Below are positions 49,739-62,851 of a DNA stretch of 64,000 bases, in pieces (within the stretch, counting starts at the first letter, position 1; each line of letters begins with the position of its first letter). The translations under genes and the position numbers were made by a program. The stretch is from Neoechinorhynchus agilis (taxonomy: Eukaryota; Acanthocephala). The notes beneath the pieces were generated by a model, which worked only from the letters and a program-made list of their open reading frames with translations, was not told the origin of the DNA and searched no databases. The stretch is from positions 10,416,001-10,480,000 of the forward strand of contig CM121342.1 of the NCBI GenBank assembly GCA_051530055.1. The letters are read 5' to 3'.

Positions 49739-50575
49739 ATGGATCAGCCCCAAACTGCAGTTCCGCTTGGATCTTCACAGCCATCTCGTCGCGGTGGATT
49801 TGGTACCCGTGGGGGTAGAGGAGGTTTTCGAGGAGGTGCAGGCAGACGGCCTGGAGGTCGTCAGCAGCAGGAGAAGAAACCTTGGGTTCCGGTTACTAAA
49901 CTTGGACGTCTAGTTAAGGAGCAGAAGATTAGATCTCTCGAGGAAATATATTTGCATTCTTTACCAATAAAAGAGCCACAAATCGTTGATGAGCTTCTGC
50001 CTTCGATTCGCGACGAAGTACTAAAAATTATGCCTGTTCAGAAACAAACTTGTGCGGGCCAACGAACTCGATTTAAAGCGATCGTAGTTATTGGAGATGG
50101 GAACGGTCACATTGGCCTCGGGATAAAATGTTCAAAAGAAGTGGCAACCGCGATTCGTGGCGCAATAATTCTGGCCAAATTATCGGTTGTTCCTGTTCGT
50201 CGTGGATATTGGGGCAACAAAATTGGTGATCCGCATACTGTGCCATGCAAATTATCGGCGAAATGTGGAAGCGTTCTCGTTCGATTGATTCCGGCACCCC
50301 GAGGAACTGGACTCGTCTGTGCACCCGTTCCCAAGAAACTTCTTGAAATGGCAGGAGTAGAAGATTGTTGGACAAAGTCAAAAGGATCCACATGTACGCT
50401 CGCTAATTTTGCCAAGGCGACCTTTAATGCAATGGCGAACACTTATGGATTCTTGACACCGGATTTGTGGGACGATTCGATCTACAGTGCAACGCCGTAC
50501 GATGTGCATTCAGAATTGTTGCGTACTCCGGCACTCACCGCTACCGCGAGCTCTGGCTATGGTGGCCTTTAAGAA
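49739..50575 (+). CDS. RPS2: 40S ribosomal protein S2 (uS5), single exon
   Basis: uS5 sits near the mRNA entry of the small ribosomal subunit and helps decoding accuracy. The frame has a short Gly/Arg-rich head ([15 protein letters not shown]), then [34 protein letters not shown], the S5 domain ([39 protein letters not shown]) and [20 protein letters not shown], and ends GYGGL. The start is taken at 49739 (MDQPQTAV, 278 residues, near the 293 of human RPS2). An in-frame ATG at 49706 would add 11 hydrophobic residues not typical of the family. No introns. LINE scraps reach within about 130 bp upstream, so the promoter is compact or partly repeat-derived. Confidence 0.97.
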
Positions 50576-51510
50576 TTTGATTTTAAGTAAGAAAAAGTTG
50601 GAGGGCTGCCTGGAATTTGTGGCTGTTATTGCGCAATTCTAATTTTTAAATAGGAATTTGCATTTGTAAAAAACATTATCTGAGTTTTTTGTTCAGGTGC
50701 TTTTGTACTAAGATATCGAACTTATTTTTGCGTCGGTGAAAAACCTCTTAAATACCGCTTTTTGTCCTTTGCAGTACAAGAATATATTGTATTGAGAGAT
50801 TTGTCGATTATTTTTGTTTTCAGTCTTCCTCACCGTTTTCGATCCTCATATGCTTATAATTTTCGCATAATTTTGTCTTGAATTATTATCGCTCAAATTG
50901 CGATCTTTGTTTTTAAAGATTATTCATGGATTTTATTCACTAATCACCGTCGTTCTTTGATCTAAAACGTTCAATCCGGCTGATATATTCAATGTGACCC
51001 TTGATTTCCATTTCCGGATTAGTTACAGTCACAAATCGTGGTTGGAAGTTCAAACTTGTAAGATATTTAAAGATTAGCTCAGAAATCAAGGAAAAGGTTT
51101 CTGCATTTAACCAACAAAATTCATCGGGTAAAAGTTAATTGTTTCATATCCTTGGCAATTTAAGCATAGTTTGAACGGATTTATAAACTAAGGAATCCAT
51201 GTCGGGATGGATTGGTACTGTAGTGCTAACGACGCAATGTGGATTCAATTTTTGTTCTTAGTTTATGGCTTACGATAGTTGAGGTAAACGTATTATAATT
51301 TGAAAAATATTTCAGAGGTACTTTTGAAACCCGATCATTTAAAGCTTCACTTACTTGTTCTAATTTTATGTAGTTTTAAAGGTGGAACATTTTGTCCTTC
51401 TACAAAACGTTTGTTAAATGTTTTTGAATAATTTTCGTCGTCTAGATCGCTATGTCAGAGATCGATTTATTGAGATCTCAAGATGGATAGTAGTATAATA
51501 TTCCGTATAC
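50576..51510. other. intergenic between convergent RPS2 and gene B
   Basis: 3' flanks of RPS2 (+) and gene B (-). AT-rich; no further feature recognised. Confidence 0.5.
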
Positions 51511-52895
51511 TTATTCTATAACTGGTATCCTTTTATTGATGTGTTGAAAATGTTTGAGCTCCGGTGTAAGATTGCGACTTACACACCGACCTCCCATCAG
51601 GATCCGAGGTGCATAACACAAACATCGTCGATGTCTACACAGCATTCCATATGACTGGCAATCGAAATCGATACGACATCTTCGATTACTTTTAAAGACC
51701 TTTTGAATGCACTTTCCTTTGTATAATATGAACCTTTGCTTGCACACACATCGATTTCTTTCACAAATCATATGAGGCTTCAAACAATCGCGCCTAGTTA
51801 AGCATTTTAAAGTGGTTAAGTCGTCGCCGGGAATGCAGTATCCTCGATAGAAAACTGAATTTCTGGGACATTTACAATGGTTGCGCATGCAGACCAATCC
51901 TTGATCTTTCCCACAGTCCGAGTCTCTACTACATTCATGGTGGTCACTTGGTCCTGTTCCACCAGATCCAGGAATGCAAACTCCACGATAAAATACGTCA
52001 CCAGGTTTGCACACACATTTCCCTTGTTTGCAGATAAAGTTATTCTTGGAATCACAATCTCTGTTACGAAGACATTCCGGGGCAGATATACGGTTTTGAC
52101 ATTTTAGGTTTTCCGGCAGCTCTCTATTGGCACACTGACAACGACCAGCAATGCATTTGAATCCAAACGAAACTTTACATTGGCTATCGGAATTGCACAA
52201 CTTTAAGTATCCACCATCTATTTGTAACGAGATAATGCAACGATTAAAATGGAGAACTTGGCCTTCCAAGCATGGCTTCGATTTTGTCTCAACGCAGAAC
52301 TTCTTTGCGAGACATTGATACTTTAACCAAAACAATATCCTGTCAAGGTTAATACAGGCACCGTTCCAAAACATTCCATTCGGACCACAAGTACATATTC
52401 CTCCAGAGCATTTCAAATTCAAATATTTATTACAATCTTCGTTTGTTCTGCAGCCCTCAAAGAAGCCACCAGCCTGCAACTGTTTCTGGCATAGACCGTT
52501 CAAAAATTTCGAATTTCGATCGCATTGACACAGCCCCCAAAAGCATAAAAGTCCGAGTTTACGATCACAATCAGCATGAGAAACGCAGGCATGGAAGTAT
52601 GGATGTACGAGTGCTTTCAATCCAAGTATGCATCTCTTTTCTTCCTCTACGTATCCAACAGCGCAGCTACAACGATTATGTATACACAAAATGTTCGAAC
52701 TCATGTCACAATCGGTATTCTTTTTACAAGAACTTCCAAGTGCGCTTCCAGGACGTTGAATGGGTATGCAAAATGAACACCATGGCGACATTGTAAGTCC
52801 TTCTTTGCAAATACAACTTCCAGACAATCGATCACAAACAAAACCATTTCCTTTGTCGCATGTATTTTCCTTGTTACAATCGTGTTCTAAGCAGG
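51511..52895 (-). CDS. cysteine-rich gene B, terminal exon with ten EB-like modules
   Basis: Single open exon of 1,385 bp, acceptor AG at 52896-52897, stop at 51511-51513. It is a paralogue of the gene A terminal exon with one more module: after GSGGTGPS it has ECSRDSDCGKDQGLVC, then KCLTRRDCLKPHMIC, then RRCRIDFDCQSYGMLC, where gene A has two. It ends in a 19-residue tail (NLTPELKHFQHINKR...) with no membrane anchor seen. The middle (51950-52600) is nearly identical to gene A, while the flanking modules share only part of their residues. Probably secreted; function unknown. Confidence 0.8.
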
Positions 52896-52930
52896 CTAAC
52901 GAAACAAAGTTAACGAATCATTTTCTCTAC

Positions 52931-53071
52931 CTTTGGGCACACATTTGTTTATTTTGAATATATAGCCACGACGGCACCTACATTTTCCGTCAGTACATTG
53001 CAAACCAGAGTTCACACCACATTCTTTTGTTTTCTCACATGATTCGAGGAATTGGTTGTCTTCATGTGCAT
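52931..53071 (-). CDS. gene B, type-f module exon before the terminal exon
   Basis: 141-bp phase 1-1 exon: NQFLESCEKTKECGVNSGLQC, TDGKCRCRRGYIFKINKC. It occupies the same place as the diverged type-f exon of gene A (27012-27152), so both genes end with f followed by a large terminal exon. The intron to the terminal exon is only 35 nt (52896-52930), shorter than any other seen here. Confidence 0.75.
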
Positions 53072-53104
53072 CTATGTTATTACAACAATCGAGGATTTAT
53101 GACA

Positions 53105-54507
53105 AATGCTAATCAATCGCAAACCAGGATATTTAACACATCTTCCTTCGAACCAAATTCGATTTTGACGACATCTACACTTTCCATCAGAGCACTGAAG
53201 GCCGTAAATTCGATTGCACTGTGAATCGTTGTTGCATGGCAGCAACACACCCTCAGAGGATTCCTCTGCATGAAACGTTTTTCATGAATTCAATTAAAAG
53301 ATAGAGATTACCTTTCAAGAAGATACAACGACCACGTTTCCATATCTTATCAGGGCGACATTTGCATCGACCATATACACAATAAAGTCCGATGTTTTGG
53401 TTACATTCGAAGTTTCGAATGCACTGTTTCAATAGTCCGTCACCAAGCGACTCGTCTGAAAACCATCAGCGCATAGAAAAACGTTCAATATGAATCAATC
53501 AAACCGTCTATAGTACAGTACGACCCATTCCATTTGCTTCTTCCAACGCACTTGCATCGTCTTTCAATACAGCTTAACCCGATCGATTGTTTACAGTGCT
53601 TTGGAAGTAAACATTCTTTGTTTACGGTTCCTTCTTCTAATCCACCTATGAAAATTCGTGCCAAAAAGTAAATGACAGAACATTTGATAGAACCTTCATA
53701 CGAAACACACTTATAATCCTTCCAGATTTTATCTTCGGAGCAAACACAAAGTCCATTGCGACAGAACAATCCGGCAGATGTGTCGCATTGGGTATTAGAG
53801 ACGCAAGGCCTCAGTAATCCGTTTTCGTCTAATGAAAACCGCCATGACCAGAGCAAATTATCCAACTGCATTTCATACCTGAATGGGAAACACAACGATA
53901 CTTTTTCCAATAAGTCCCCGGTTCACACATGCAGCGTCCGTTCTGACAGGTAAGATGAGCAATAACGTTACAATCGTTATTACGTTGACATGGACTAAGA
54001 ATTCCATTGAAATCTCCACCTAAGGATAAAGACAAAATTTATGAATAGTACAACACTTTAATGAAAACGTTTATGTGCGAAGGCAAACACAAAATTCAAT
54101 TTATCAATGGCATAATCCTTACCTCTTTTCGGCAGACATCGGTTCCGCTTCCAGTAATGAAAATGTGGACACCGGCATTTCTCATCTATACACTTAAGAC
54201 CGGAATTGTGCCCACATTCAATGTCACTGAAGCATTGATCGAGTAAATTACCGGTTGTACCAAGGTCACTTTCTGCGAATGAATAATTGAAAAAAGTAGA
54301 TTCGTATATTGAAGAAATGCTGTTCAGACCTTGATATCTTATACAACGATCTGCTAGCCATATGTGGTTTCGACGGCATATACACTTTCCCCGATGACAA
54401 ACAAGTCCGTTGAACGAGTTACATTGCACAGTATTTCGACATGGGAGCAATAAACCTCCATTCAATTCATCACCTAGAATTAAAAGTACATGAAAATGTC
54501 GCATGTC
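53105..54507 (-). CDS. gene B, duplicated block copy 1 (modules e, f, a, b, c, d, e)
   Basis: Module exons in the same cyclic order as in gene A, read 5' to 3': e (LPCRNTVQCNSFNGLVC), f (DQCFSDIECGHNSGLKC), a (SPCQRNNDCNVIAHLTC), b (RPCVSNTQCDTSAGLFC), c (KECLLPKHCKQSIGLSC), d (KQCIRNFECNQNIGLYC), e (LPCNNDSQCNRIYGLQC). Nearly identical to 55592-56992, 2,487 bp away; the few differences include NSFNG/NSFHG and DYKC/DYNC. All modules look open. Confidence 0.75.
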
Positions 54508-55591
54508 TTTGAAAGGCTGAACAATATCGCCAAGAGGTATACACCTTCTAAAAGCACGCAACGACCGGATTTCCAAAACCGGTCCTTTCCACAAAGACAT
54601 AGCCCATTCTCACAACGCAAGCCAATGAGATGGTTACACTTGGAATGTCGAGAACACGATTTCAGTATACCTCCACTCAACGATTCGTCTATGAATGTTC
54701 TCTAAATTCAATTCAACAAAATATATGGTTATACCATCAACAGTGCAAAAAGATCCGTTCCATTTGGACCCGTTGACACATCCGCAGCGTCCTCTTATGC
54801 ATTTTAAGCCCAACAGCTGATTACACCGTTTGTCACTTGTGCATCCTTTGTTTATCGTTAATTGTTCAACAGCACCTATAACGCATTTTTGTGCAAATCA
54901 AGTCTAGACCATTCTGATGTTAAACATCATCCAGGGATCTACACCTTTGGTTTTTCAAGTATTTATTGTCAGGGCAAATGCAAAGGCCGAAACGGCATTA
55001 AAGTCCGAAAATCTTGTCACACTGGCAACCAGATTCACAAAATTTTAGTATGCCATGACCTTCTAAAAACCGAGAACTAAAACTTTCAAGCATATTGTTC
55101 CAATCATATGTTGACGAAAATTAGTAGGGCTCACAACGGTACACAAGCCAGTACATTTTCGGCTTACAGATGCATCGTCCGTCTCGACAAGACCAGCGAA
55201 TTCTTTGCAATCAGTATGTAACTTACAAGATCCAAGTATACCACCAAACCCTGGGTCCAAAGAAGCTACACGAGTTACGCACGCAAAAATAAAAATACCG
55301 CGACAATCGCTCCGAAACGACAAACTTCTCAAATTCAGGAATATGTAGCAGAAATGCAATTAAAAATAACGTACGGAACGATTCAATGAGGTCAAGAAAA
55401 TCACTCACTATTTTTAGGGCTGCATTTATGCTTGCGCCAACGTTGCAGTGGTGGGCAACGGCATTTATCGTTACGGCAACGCAATCCAGAATAAGCATTA
55501 CATTGCTTGGATGACTCACATGAAGTCAGAAATCCACCACCAATATCAGAACCGGTTTCTATTTGGAAAAATGTAATTTCTAATTTTTCAC
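54508..55591 (-). CDS. gene B, older modules f, a, b, c, d between the duplicated blocks, two decayed
   Basis: Keeps the order f (TSCESSKQCNAYSGLRC, about 55420-55560), a (about 55090-55250), b (about 54905-55060), c (KGCTSDKRCNQLLGLKC, about 54730-54880), d (KSCSRHSKCNHLIGLRC, about 54530-54690). The a copy loses the pattern after KEFAGLV, and the b copy has lost frame and several cysteines, so these two look like dead exons. This is the least homogenised part of gene B. Confidence 0.6.
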
Positions 55592-56992
55592 AATGCTAAT
55601 CAATCGCAAACCAGGATATTTAACACATCTTCCTTCGAACCAAATTCGATTTTGACGACATCTACACTTTCCATCAGAGCACTGAAGGCCGTAAATTCGA
55701 TTGCACTGTGAATCGTTGTTGCATGGCAGCAACACACCCTCAGAGGATTCCTCTGCATGAAACGTTTTTCATGAATTCAATTAAAAGATAGAGATTACCT
55801 TTCAAGAAGATACAACGACCACGTTTCCATATCTTATCAGGGCGACATTTGCATCGACCATATACACAATAAAGTCCGATGTTTTGGTTACATTCGAAGT
55901 TTCGAATGCACTGTTTCAATAGTCCGTCACCAAGCGACTCGTCTGAAAACCATCAGCGCATAGAAAAACGTTCAATATGAATCAATCAAACCGTCTATAG
56001 TACAGTACGACCCATTCCATTTGCTTCTTCCAACGCACTTGCATCGTCTTTCAATACAGCTTAACCCGATCGATTGTTTACAGTGCTTTGGAAGTAAACA
56101 TTCTTTGTTTACGGTTCCTTCTTCTAATCCACCTATGAAAATTCGTGCCAAAAAGTAAATGACAGAACATTTGATAGAACCTTCATACGAAACACAGTTA
56201 TAATCCTTCCAGATTTTATCTTCGGAGCAAACACAAAGTCCATTGCGACAGAACAATCCGGCAGATGTGTCGCATTGGGTATTAGAGACGCAAGGCCTCA
56301 GTAATCCGTTTTCGTCTAATGAAAACCGCCATGACCAGAGCAAATTATCCAACTGCATTTCATACCTGAATGGGAAACACAACGATACTTTTTCCAATAA
56401 GTCCCCGGTTCACACATGCAGCGTCCGTTCTGACAGGTAAGATGAGCAATAACGTTACAATCGTTATTACGTTGACATGGACTAAGAATTCCATTGAAAT
56501 CTCCACCTAAGGATAAAGACAAAATTTATGAATAGTACCACTTTAATGAAAACGTTTATGTGCGAAGGCAAACACAAAATTCAATTTATCAATGGCATAA
56601 TCCTTACCTCTTTTCGGCAGACATCGGTTCCGCTTCCAGTAATGAAAATGTGGACACCGGCATTTCTCATCTATACACTTAAGACCGGAATTGTGCCCAC
56701 ATTCAATGTCACTGAAGCATTGATCGAGTAAATTACCGGTTGTACCAAGGTCACTTTCTGCGAATGAATAATTGAAAAAAGTAGATTCGTATATTGAAGA
56801 AATGCTGTTCAGACCTTGATATCTTATACAACGATCTGCTAGCCATATGTGGTTTCGACGGCATATACACTTTCCCCGATGACAAACAAGTCCGTGGAAC
56901 GAGTTACATTGCACAGTATTTCGACATGGGAGCAATAAACCTCCATTCAATTCATCACCTAGAATTAAAAGTACATGAAAATGTCGCATGTC
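55592..56992 (-). CDS. gene B, duplicated block copy 2 (modules e, f, a, b, c, d, e)
   Basis: Second copy of the 1.4-kb block at 53105-54507, with a 2-bp length difference near 56537. The 2,487-bp spacing equals about two six-module units. Edges of the identity are inside introns or exon flanks, at CAATGCTAATC on one side and GCATGTC on the other. Confidence 0.75.
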
Positions 56993-57726
56993 AAAAACAT
57001 ATAGGACACTTCATGCCTTCGAGAGGAGAGCAACGTCCCGATTTCCATATATAATTCTTAGGACAAACACAGCGGCCGAAAAGACAGTACAATCCAACTT
57101 TAACATTGCAGTTAAGGTTCGATGAACAGGGCTTTAGAAGTCCGCCGGCCGACGATTCGTCTATAAATCGAAGTTTTTTTTAATTATACCAATGACAGTT
57201 CAGAATAGTACCGTCAATTGTACAGTAGAAGCCGTTCCACTTACTGTGTCGGACGCACTTACACCGACCTCGGATGCATGTAAGTCCCACTACTTGATTA
57301 CATTCTTCAGGTTTTAGACATTTCTGATCGAAACTTCCATCTTCCAAAGCACCTTCGAAATTTTCCACGATGGTGAGGTGTCTATAAACGTTTTCCCAAA
57401 CCTTCCAGGGATAGACATTTGTTCTGTTTCCAATACTTATCGTCCGGGCATACACAAATTCCATGGTTACAAATAAGTCCAATAATCGCGTTGCATTGTT
57501 CATTAAACTGGCATGGTTTCAACACATCTCCCTCACCTCCTTTTCGAGGATAAATAAGCGATGTAACATTTTTTGTGAACCTCACCTTCGTAAGGGACGC
57601 ATCTATAAATGTTCCAGTAAGTCCTAGGTTTACAGATGCAACGGCCGGCTCTACACTTGAGACCAGCAATAGTTTTGCAATCACTGTTAGCAATACAAGG
57701 CTGCAGTACACCCGCCGATCCTTCGT
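56993..57726 (-). CDS. gene B, 3'-most homogenised unit (modules a, b, c, d)
   Basis: Module exons a (QPCIANSDCKTIAGLKC, starting at 57726), b (KPCQFNEQCNAIIGLIC), c (QKCLKPEECNQVVGLTC), d (KPCSSNLNCNVKVGLYC, about 57015-57170). After d, similarity to the upstream units stops at about 57000 and the sequence continues as the older e module of the duplicated block, so the array edge falls in an intron here. Confidence 0.75.
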
Positions 57727-59009
57727 CTGGATGAAAAGCATGTAAGAGATTGTCAACGTAATTCAATATTGGCTTCTATCAAACGAATGTTCGCCAATTC
57801 GCATAAAAAAGTAAGTGCTTTTTTTTGCGAACTGCATTCGACCTTCGTGGCTATTAATTTTACTAACGTTTCTTTGGAACGCATCTATTTCCTTGCCAAT
57901 GATGGAAAGGTACGCAACGGCATTTTCCATTAATGCACTTAAGCCCAAGTCCCATTTTACAGTGCGTTGAATTCACGCAGGGCGACAGAAGTGTGCCACC
58001 ACCTCCTCCTTCGGTATCTAAAAACAATTTCACATCATTGAGATGACCAATACTTCCTCTAATGATTTACCTGGGTATTTCACACACCGACCGTTGTACC
58101 ACACGTAATTTTTACGGCATCTACACTTTCCTTCGATGCAGCGCAAGCCGTGGATCCAGTTGCAATGTGAGTTTTCGGTACATGGTCCGAGAAGTTCTCC
58201 CGACGATCCATCATCTTGCATCATAAAGGGTTTGTGTTAGAGTCCATATTTCAGTTTTGAAACATGGCACAAAATTGTCTACGATCAAAATATTCATACC
58301 TTCGAGAGGAGAGCAACGTCCCGATTTCCATATATAATCCTTAGGACAAACACAGCGGCCGAAAAGACAGTACAATCCAACTTTAACATTGCAGTTAAGG
58401 TTCGATGAACAGGGCTTTAGAAGTCCGCCGGCCGACGATTCGTCTATAAATCGAAGTTTTTTTTAATTATACCAATGACAGTTCAGAATAGTACCGTCAA
58501 TTGTACAGTAGAAGCCGTTCCACTTACTGTGTCGGACGCACTTACACCGACCTCGGATGCATGTAAGTCCCACTACTTGATTACATTCTTCAGGTTTTAG
58601 ACATTTCTGATCGAAACTTCCATCTTCCAAAGCACCTTCGAAATTTTCCACGATGGTGAGGTGTCTATAAACGTTTTCCCAAACCTTCCAGGGATAGACA
58701 TTTGTTCTGTTTCCAATACTTATCGTCCGGGCATACACAAATTCCATGGTTACAAATAAGTCCAATAATCGCGTTGCATTGTTCATTAAACTGGCATGGT
58801 TTCAACACATCTCCCTCACCTCCTTTTCGAGGATAAATAAGCGATGTAACATTTTTTGTGAACCTCACCTTCGTAAGGGACGCATCTATAAATGTTCCAG
58901 TAAGTCCTAGGTTTACAGATGCAACGGCCGGCTCTACACTTGAGACCAGCAATAGTTTTGCAATCACTGTTAGCAATACAAGGCTGCAGTACACCCGCCG
59001 ATCCTTCGT
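57727..59009 (-). CDS. gene B array unit: modules a-f
   Basis: 1,283-bp unit: a, b, c, d as in the neighbouring unit, plus e (GPCTENSHCNWIHGLRC, about 58075-58210) and f (SPCVNSTHCKMGLGLKC, about 57870-58015). All six modules can be matched one-to-one with gene A types a-f by position and by type-specific words (YWxIYRC in a, KYW in b, SKWNGFYC in c), although most other residues differ. Confidence 0.75.
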
Positions 59010-60291
59010 CTGGATGAAAAGCATGTAAGAGATTGTCAACGTAATTCAATATTGGCTTCTATAAAACGAATGTTCGCCAATTCGCATGAAAAGTAAGTGC
59101 TTTTTTTTGCGAACTGCATTCGACCTTCGTGGCTATTAATTTTACTAACGTTTCTTTGGAACGCATCTATTTCCTTGCCAATGATGGAAAGGTACGCAAC
59201 GGCATTTTCCATTAATGCACTTAAGCCCAAGTCCCATTTTACAGTGCGTTGAATTCACGCAGGGCGACAGAAGTGTGCCACCACCTCCTCCTTCGGTATC
59301 TAAAAACAATTTCACATCATTGAGATGACCAATACTTCCTCTAATGATTTACCTGGGTATTTCACACACCGACCGTTGTACCACACGTAATTTTTTACGG
59401 CATCTACACTTTCCTTCGATGCAGCGCAAGCCGTGGATCCAGTTGCAATGTGAGTTTTCGGTACATGGTCCGAGAAGTTCTCCCGACGATCCATCATCTT
59501 GCATCATAAAGGGTTTGTGTTAGAGTCCATATTTCAGTTTTGAAACATGGCACAAAATTGTCTACGATCAAAATATTCATACCTTCGAGAGGAGAGCAAC
59601 GTCCCGATTTCCATATATAATCCTTAGGACAAACACAGCGGCCGAAAAGACAGTACAATCCAACTTTAACATTGCAGTTAAGGTTCGATGAACAGGGCTT
59701 TAGAAGTCCGCCGGCCGACGATTCGTCTATAAATCGAAGTTTTTTTTAATTATACCAATGACAGTTCAGAATAGTACCGTCAATTGTACAGTAGAAGCCG
59801 TTCCACTTACTGTGTCGGGCGCACTTACACCGACCTCGGATGCATGTAAGTCCCACTACTTGATTACATTCTTCAGGTTTTAGACATTTCTGATCGAAAC
59901 TTCCATCTTCCAAAGCACCTTCGAAATTTTCCACGATGGTGAGGTGTCTATAAACGTTTTCCCAAACCTTCCAGGGATAGACATTTGTTCTGTTTCCAAT
60001 ACTTATCGTCCGGGCATACACAAATTCCATGGTTACAAATAAGTCCAATAATCGCGTTGCATTGTTCATTAAACTGGCATGGTTTCAACACATCTCCCTC
60101 ACCTCCTTTTCGAGGATAAATAAGCGATGTAACATTTTTGTGAACCTCACCTTCGTAAGGGACGCATCTATAAATGTTCCAGTAAGTCCTAGGTTTACAG
60201 ATGCAACGGCCGGCTCTACACTTGAGACCAGCAATAGTTTTGCAATCACTGTTAGCAATACAAGGCTGCAGTACACCCGCCGATCCTTCGT
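59010..60291 (-). CDS. gene B array unit: modules a-f, one-base insertion in e
   Basis: Exon e near 59395 has an extra T (AATTTTTTACGG against AATTTTTACGG), breaking that module's frame. The exon is phase 1-1 and lies in a homopolymer, so either error or skipping is plausible. The c exon has KCARHSKW where most units have KCVRHSKW. Confidence 0.7.
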
Positions 60292-61572
60292 CTGGATGAA
60301 AAGCATGTAAGAGATTGTCAACGTAATTCAATATTGGCTTCTATAAAACGAATGTTCGCCAATTCGCATGAAAAGTAAGTGCTTTTTTTTGCGAACTGCA
60401 TTCGACCTTCGTGGCTATTAATTTTACTAACGTTTCCTTTGGAACGCATCTATTTCCTTGCCAATGATGGAAAGGTACGCAACGGCATTTTCCATTAATG
60501 CACTTAAGCCCAAGTCCCATTTTACAGTGCGTTGAGTTCACGCAGGGCGACAGAAGTGTGCCACCACCTCCTCCTTCGGTATCTAAAAACAATTTCACAT
60601 CATTGAGATGACCAATACTTCCTCTAATGATTTACCTGGGTATTTCACACACCGACCGTTGTACCACACGTAATTTTTACGGCATCTACACTTCCCTTCG
60701 ATGCAGCGCAAGCCGTGGATCCAGTTGCAATGTGAGTTTTCGGTACATGGTCCGAGAAGTTCTCCCGACGATCCATCATCTTGCATCATAAAGGGTTTGT
60801 GTTAGAGTCCATATTTCAGTTTTGAAACATGGCACAAAATTGTCTACCATCAAAATATTCATACCTTCGAGAGGAGAGCAACGTCCCGATTTCCATATAT
60901 AATCCTTAGGACAAACACAGCGGCCGAAAAGACAGTACAATCCAACTTTAACATTGCAGTTAAGGTTCGATGAACAGGGCTTTAGAAGTCCGCCGGCCGA
61001 CGATTCGTCTATAAATCGAAGTTTTTTTAATTATACCAATGACAGTTCAGAATAGTACCGTCAATTGTACAGTAGAAGCCGTTCCACTTACTGTGTCGGA
61101 CGCACTTACACCGACCTCGGATGCATGTAAGTCCCACTACTTGATTACATTCTTCAGGTTTTAGACATTTCTGATCGAAACTTCCATCTTCCAAAGCACC
61201 TTCGAAATTTTCCACGATGGTGAGGTGTCTATAAACGTTTTCCCAAACCTTCCAGGGATAGACATTTGTTCTGTTTCCAATACTTATCGTCCGGGCATAC
61301 ACAAATTCCATGGTGACAAATAAGTCCAATAATCGCGTTGCATTGTTCATTAAACTGGCATGGTTTCAACACATCTCCCTCACCTCCTTTTCGAGGATAA
61401 ATAAGCGATGTAACATTTTTGTGAACCTCACCTTCGTAAGGGACGCATCTATAAATGTTCCAGTAAGTCCTAGGTTTACAGATGCAACGGCCGGCTCTAC
61501 ACTTGAGACCAGCAATAGTTTTGCAATCACTGTTAGCAATACAAGGCTGCAGTACACCCGCCGATCCTTCGT
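60292..61572 (-). CDS. gene B array unit: modules a-f
   Basis: 1,281-bp unit, exons open. Intron before b is one T shorter than in the two units to its left. The f exon carries a GTTTCCTTTGG variant near 60435 and CGTTGAGTTCACG near 60530; the latter is shared with the units further right. Confidence 0.75.
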
Positions 61573-62851
61573 CTGGATGAAAAGCATGTAAGAGATTGTC
61601 AACGTAATTCAATATTGGCTTCTATAAAACGAATGTTCGCCAATTCGCATGAAAAGTAAGTGCTTTTTTTGCGAACTGCATTCGACCTTCGTGGCTATTA
61701 ATTTTACTAACGTTTCTTTGGAACGCATCTATTTCCTTGCCAATGATGGAAAGGTACGCAACGGCATTTTCCATTAATGCACTTAAGCCCAAGTCCCATT
61801 TTACAGTGCGTTGAGTTCACGCAGGGCGACAGAAGTGTGCCACCACCTCCTCCTTCGGTATCTAAAAACAATTTCACATCATTGAGATGACCAATACTTC
61901 CTCTAATGATTTACCTGGGTATTTCACACACCGACCGTTGTACCACACGTAATTTTTACGGCATCTACACTTCCCTTCGATGCAGCGCAAGCCGTGGATC
62001 CAGTTGCAATGTGAGTTTTCGGTACATGGTCCGAGAAGTTCTCCCGACGATCCATCATCTTGCATCATAAAGGGTTTGTGTTAGAGTCCATATTTCAGTT
62101 TTGAAACATGGCACAAAATTGTCTACGATCAAAATATTCATACCTTCGAGAGGAGAGCAACGTCCCGATTTCCATATATAATCCTTAGGACAAACACAGC
62201 GGCCGAAAAGACAGTACAATCCAACTTTAACATTGCAGTTAAGGTTCGATGAACAGGGCTTTAGAAGTCCGCCGGCCGACGATTCGTCTATAAATCGAAG
62301 TTTTTTTAATTATACCAATGACAGTTCAGAATAGTACCGTCAATTGTACAGTAGAAGCCGTTCCACTTACTGTGTCGGACGCACTTACACCGACCTCGGA
62401 TGCATGTAAGTCCCACTACTTGATTACATTCTTCAGGTTTTAGACATTTCTGATCGAAACTTCCATCTTCCAAAGCACCTTCGAAATTTTCCACGATGGT
62501 GAGGTGTCTATAAACGTTTTCCCAAACCTTCCAGGGATAGACATTTGTTCTGTTTCCAATACTTATCGTCCGGGCATACACAAATTCCATGGTGACAAAT
62601 AAGTCCAATAATCGCGTTGCATTGTTCATTAAACTGGCATGGTTTCAACACATCTCCCTCACCTCCTTTTCGAGGATAAATAAGCGATGTAACATTTTTG
62701 TGAACCTCACCTTCGTAAGGGACGCATCTATAAATGTTCCAGTAAGTCCTAGGTTTACAGATGCAACGGCCGGCTCTACACTTGAGACCAGCAATAGTTT
62801 TGCAATCACTGTTAGCAATACAAGGCTGCAGTACACCCGCCGATCCTTCGT
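61573..62851 (-). CDS. gene B array unit: modules a-f
   Basis: 1,279-bp unit, exons open. The b exon reads LICHHGIC instead of LICNHGIC (GGTGACAAAT variant near 62592), a change also present at 61312 in the neighbouring unit and at 63875, so it spreads across adjacent units. Confidence 0.75.
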
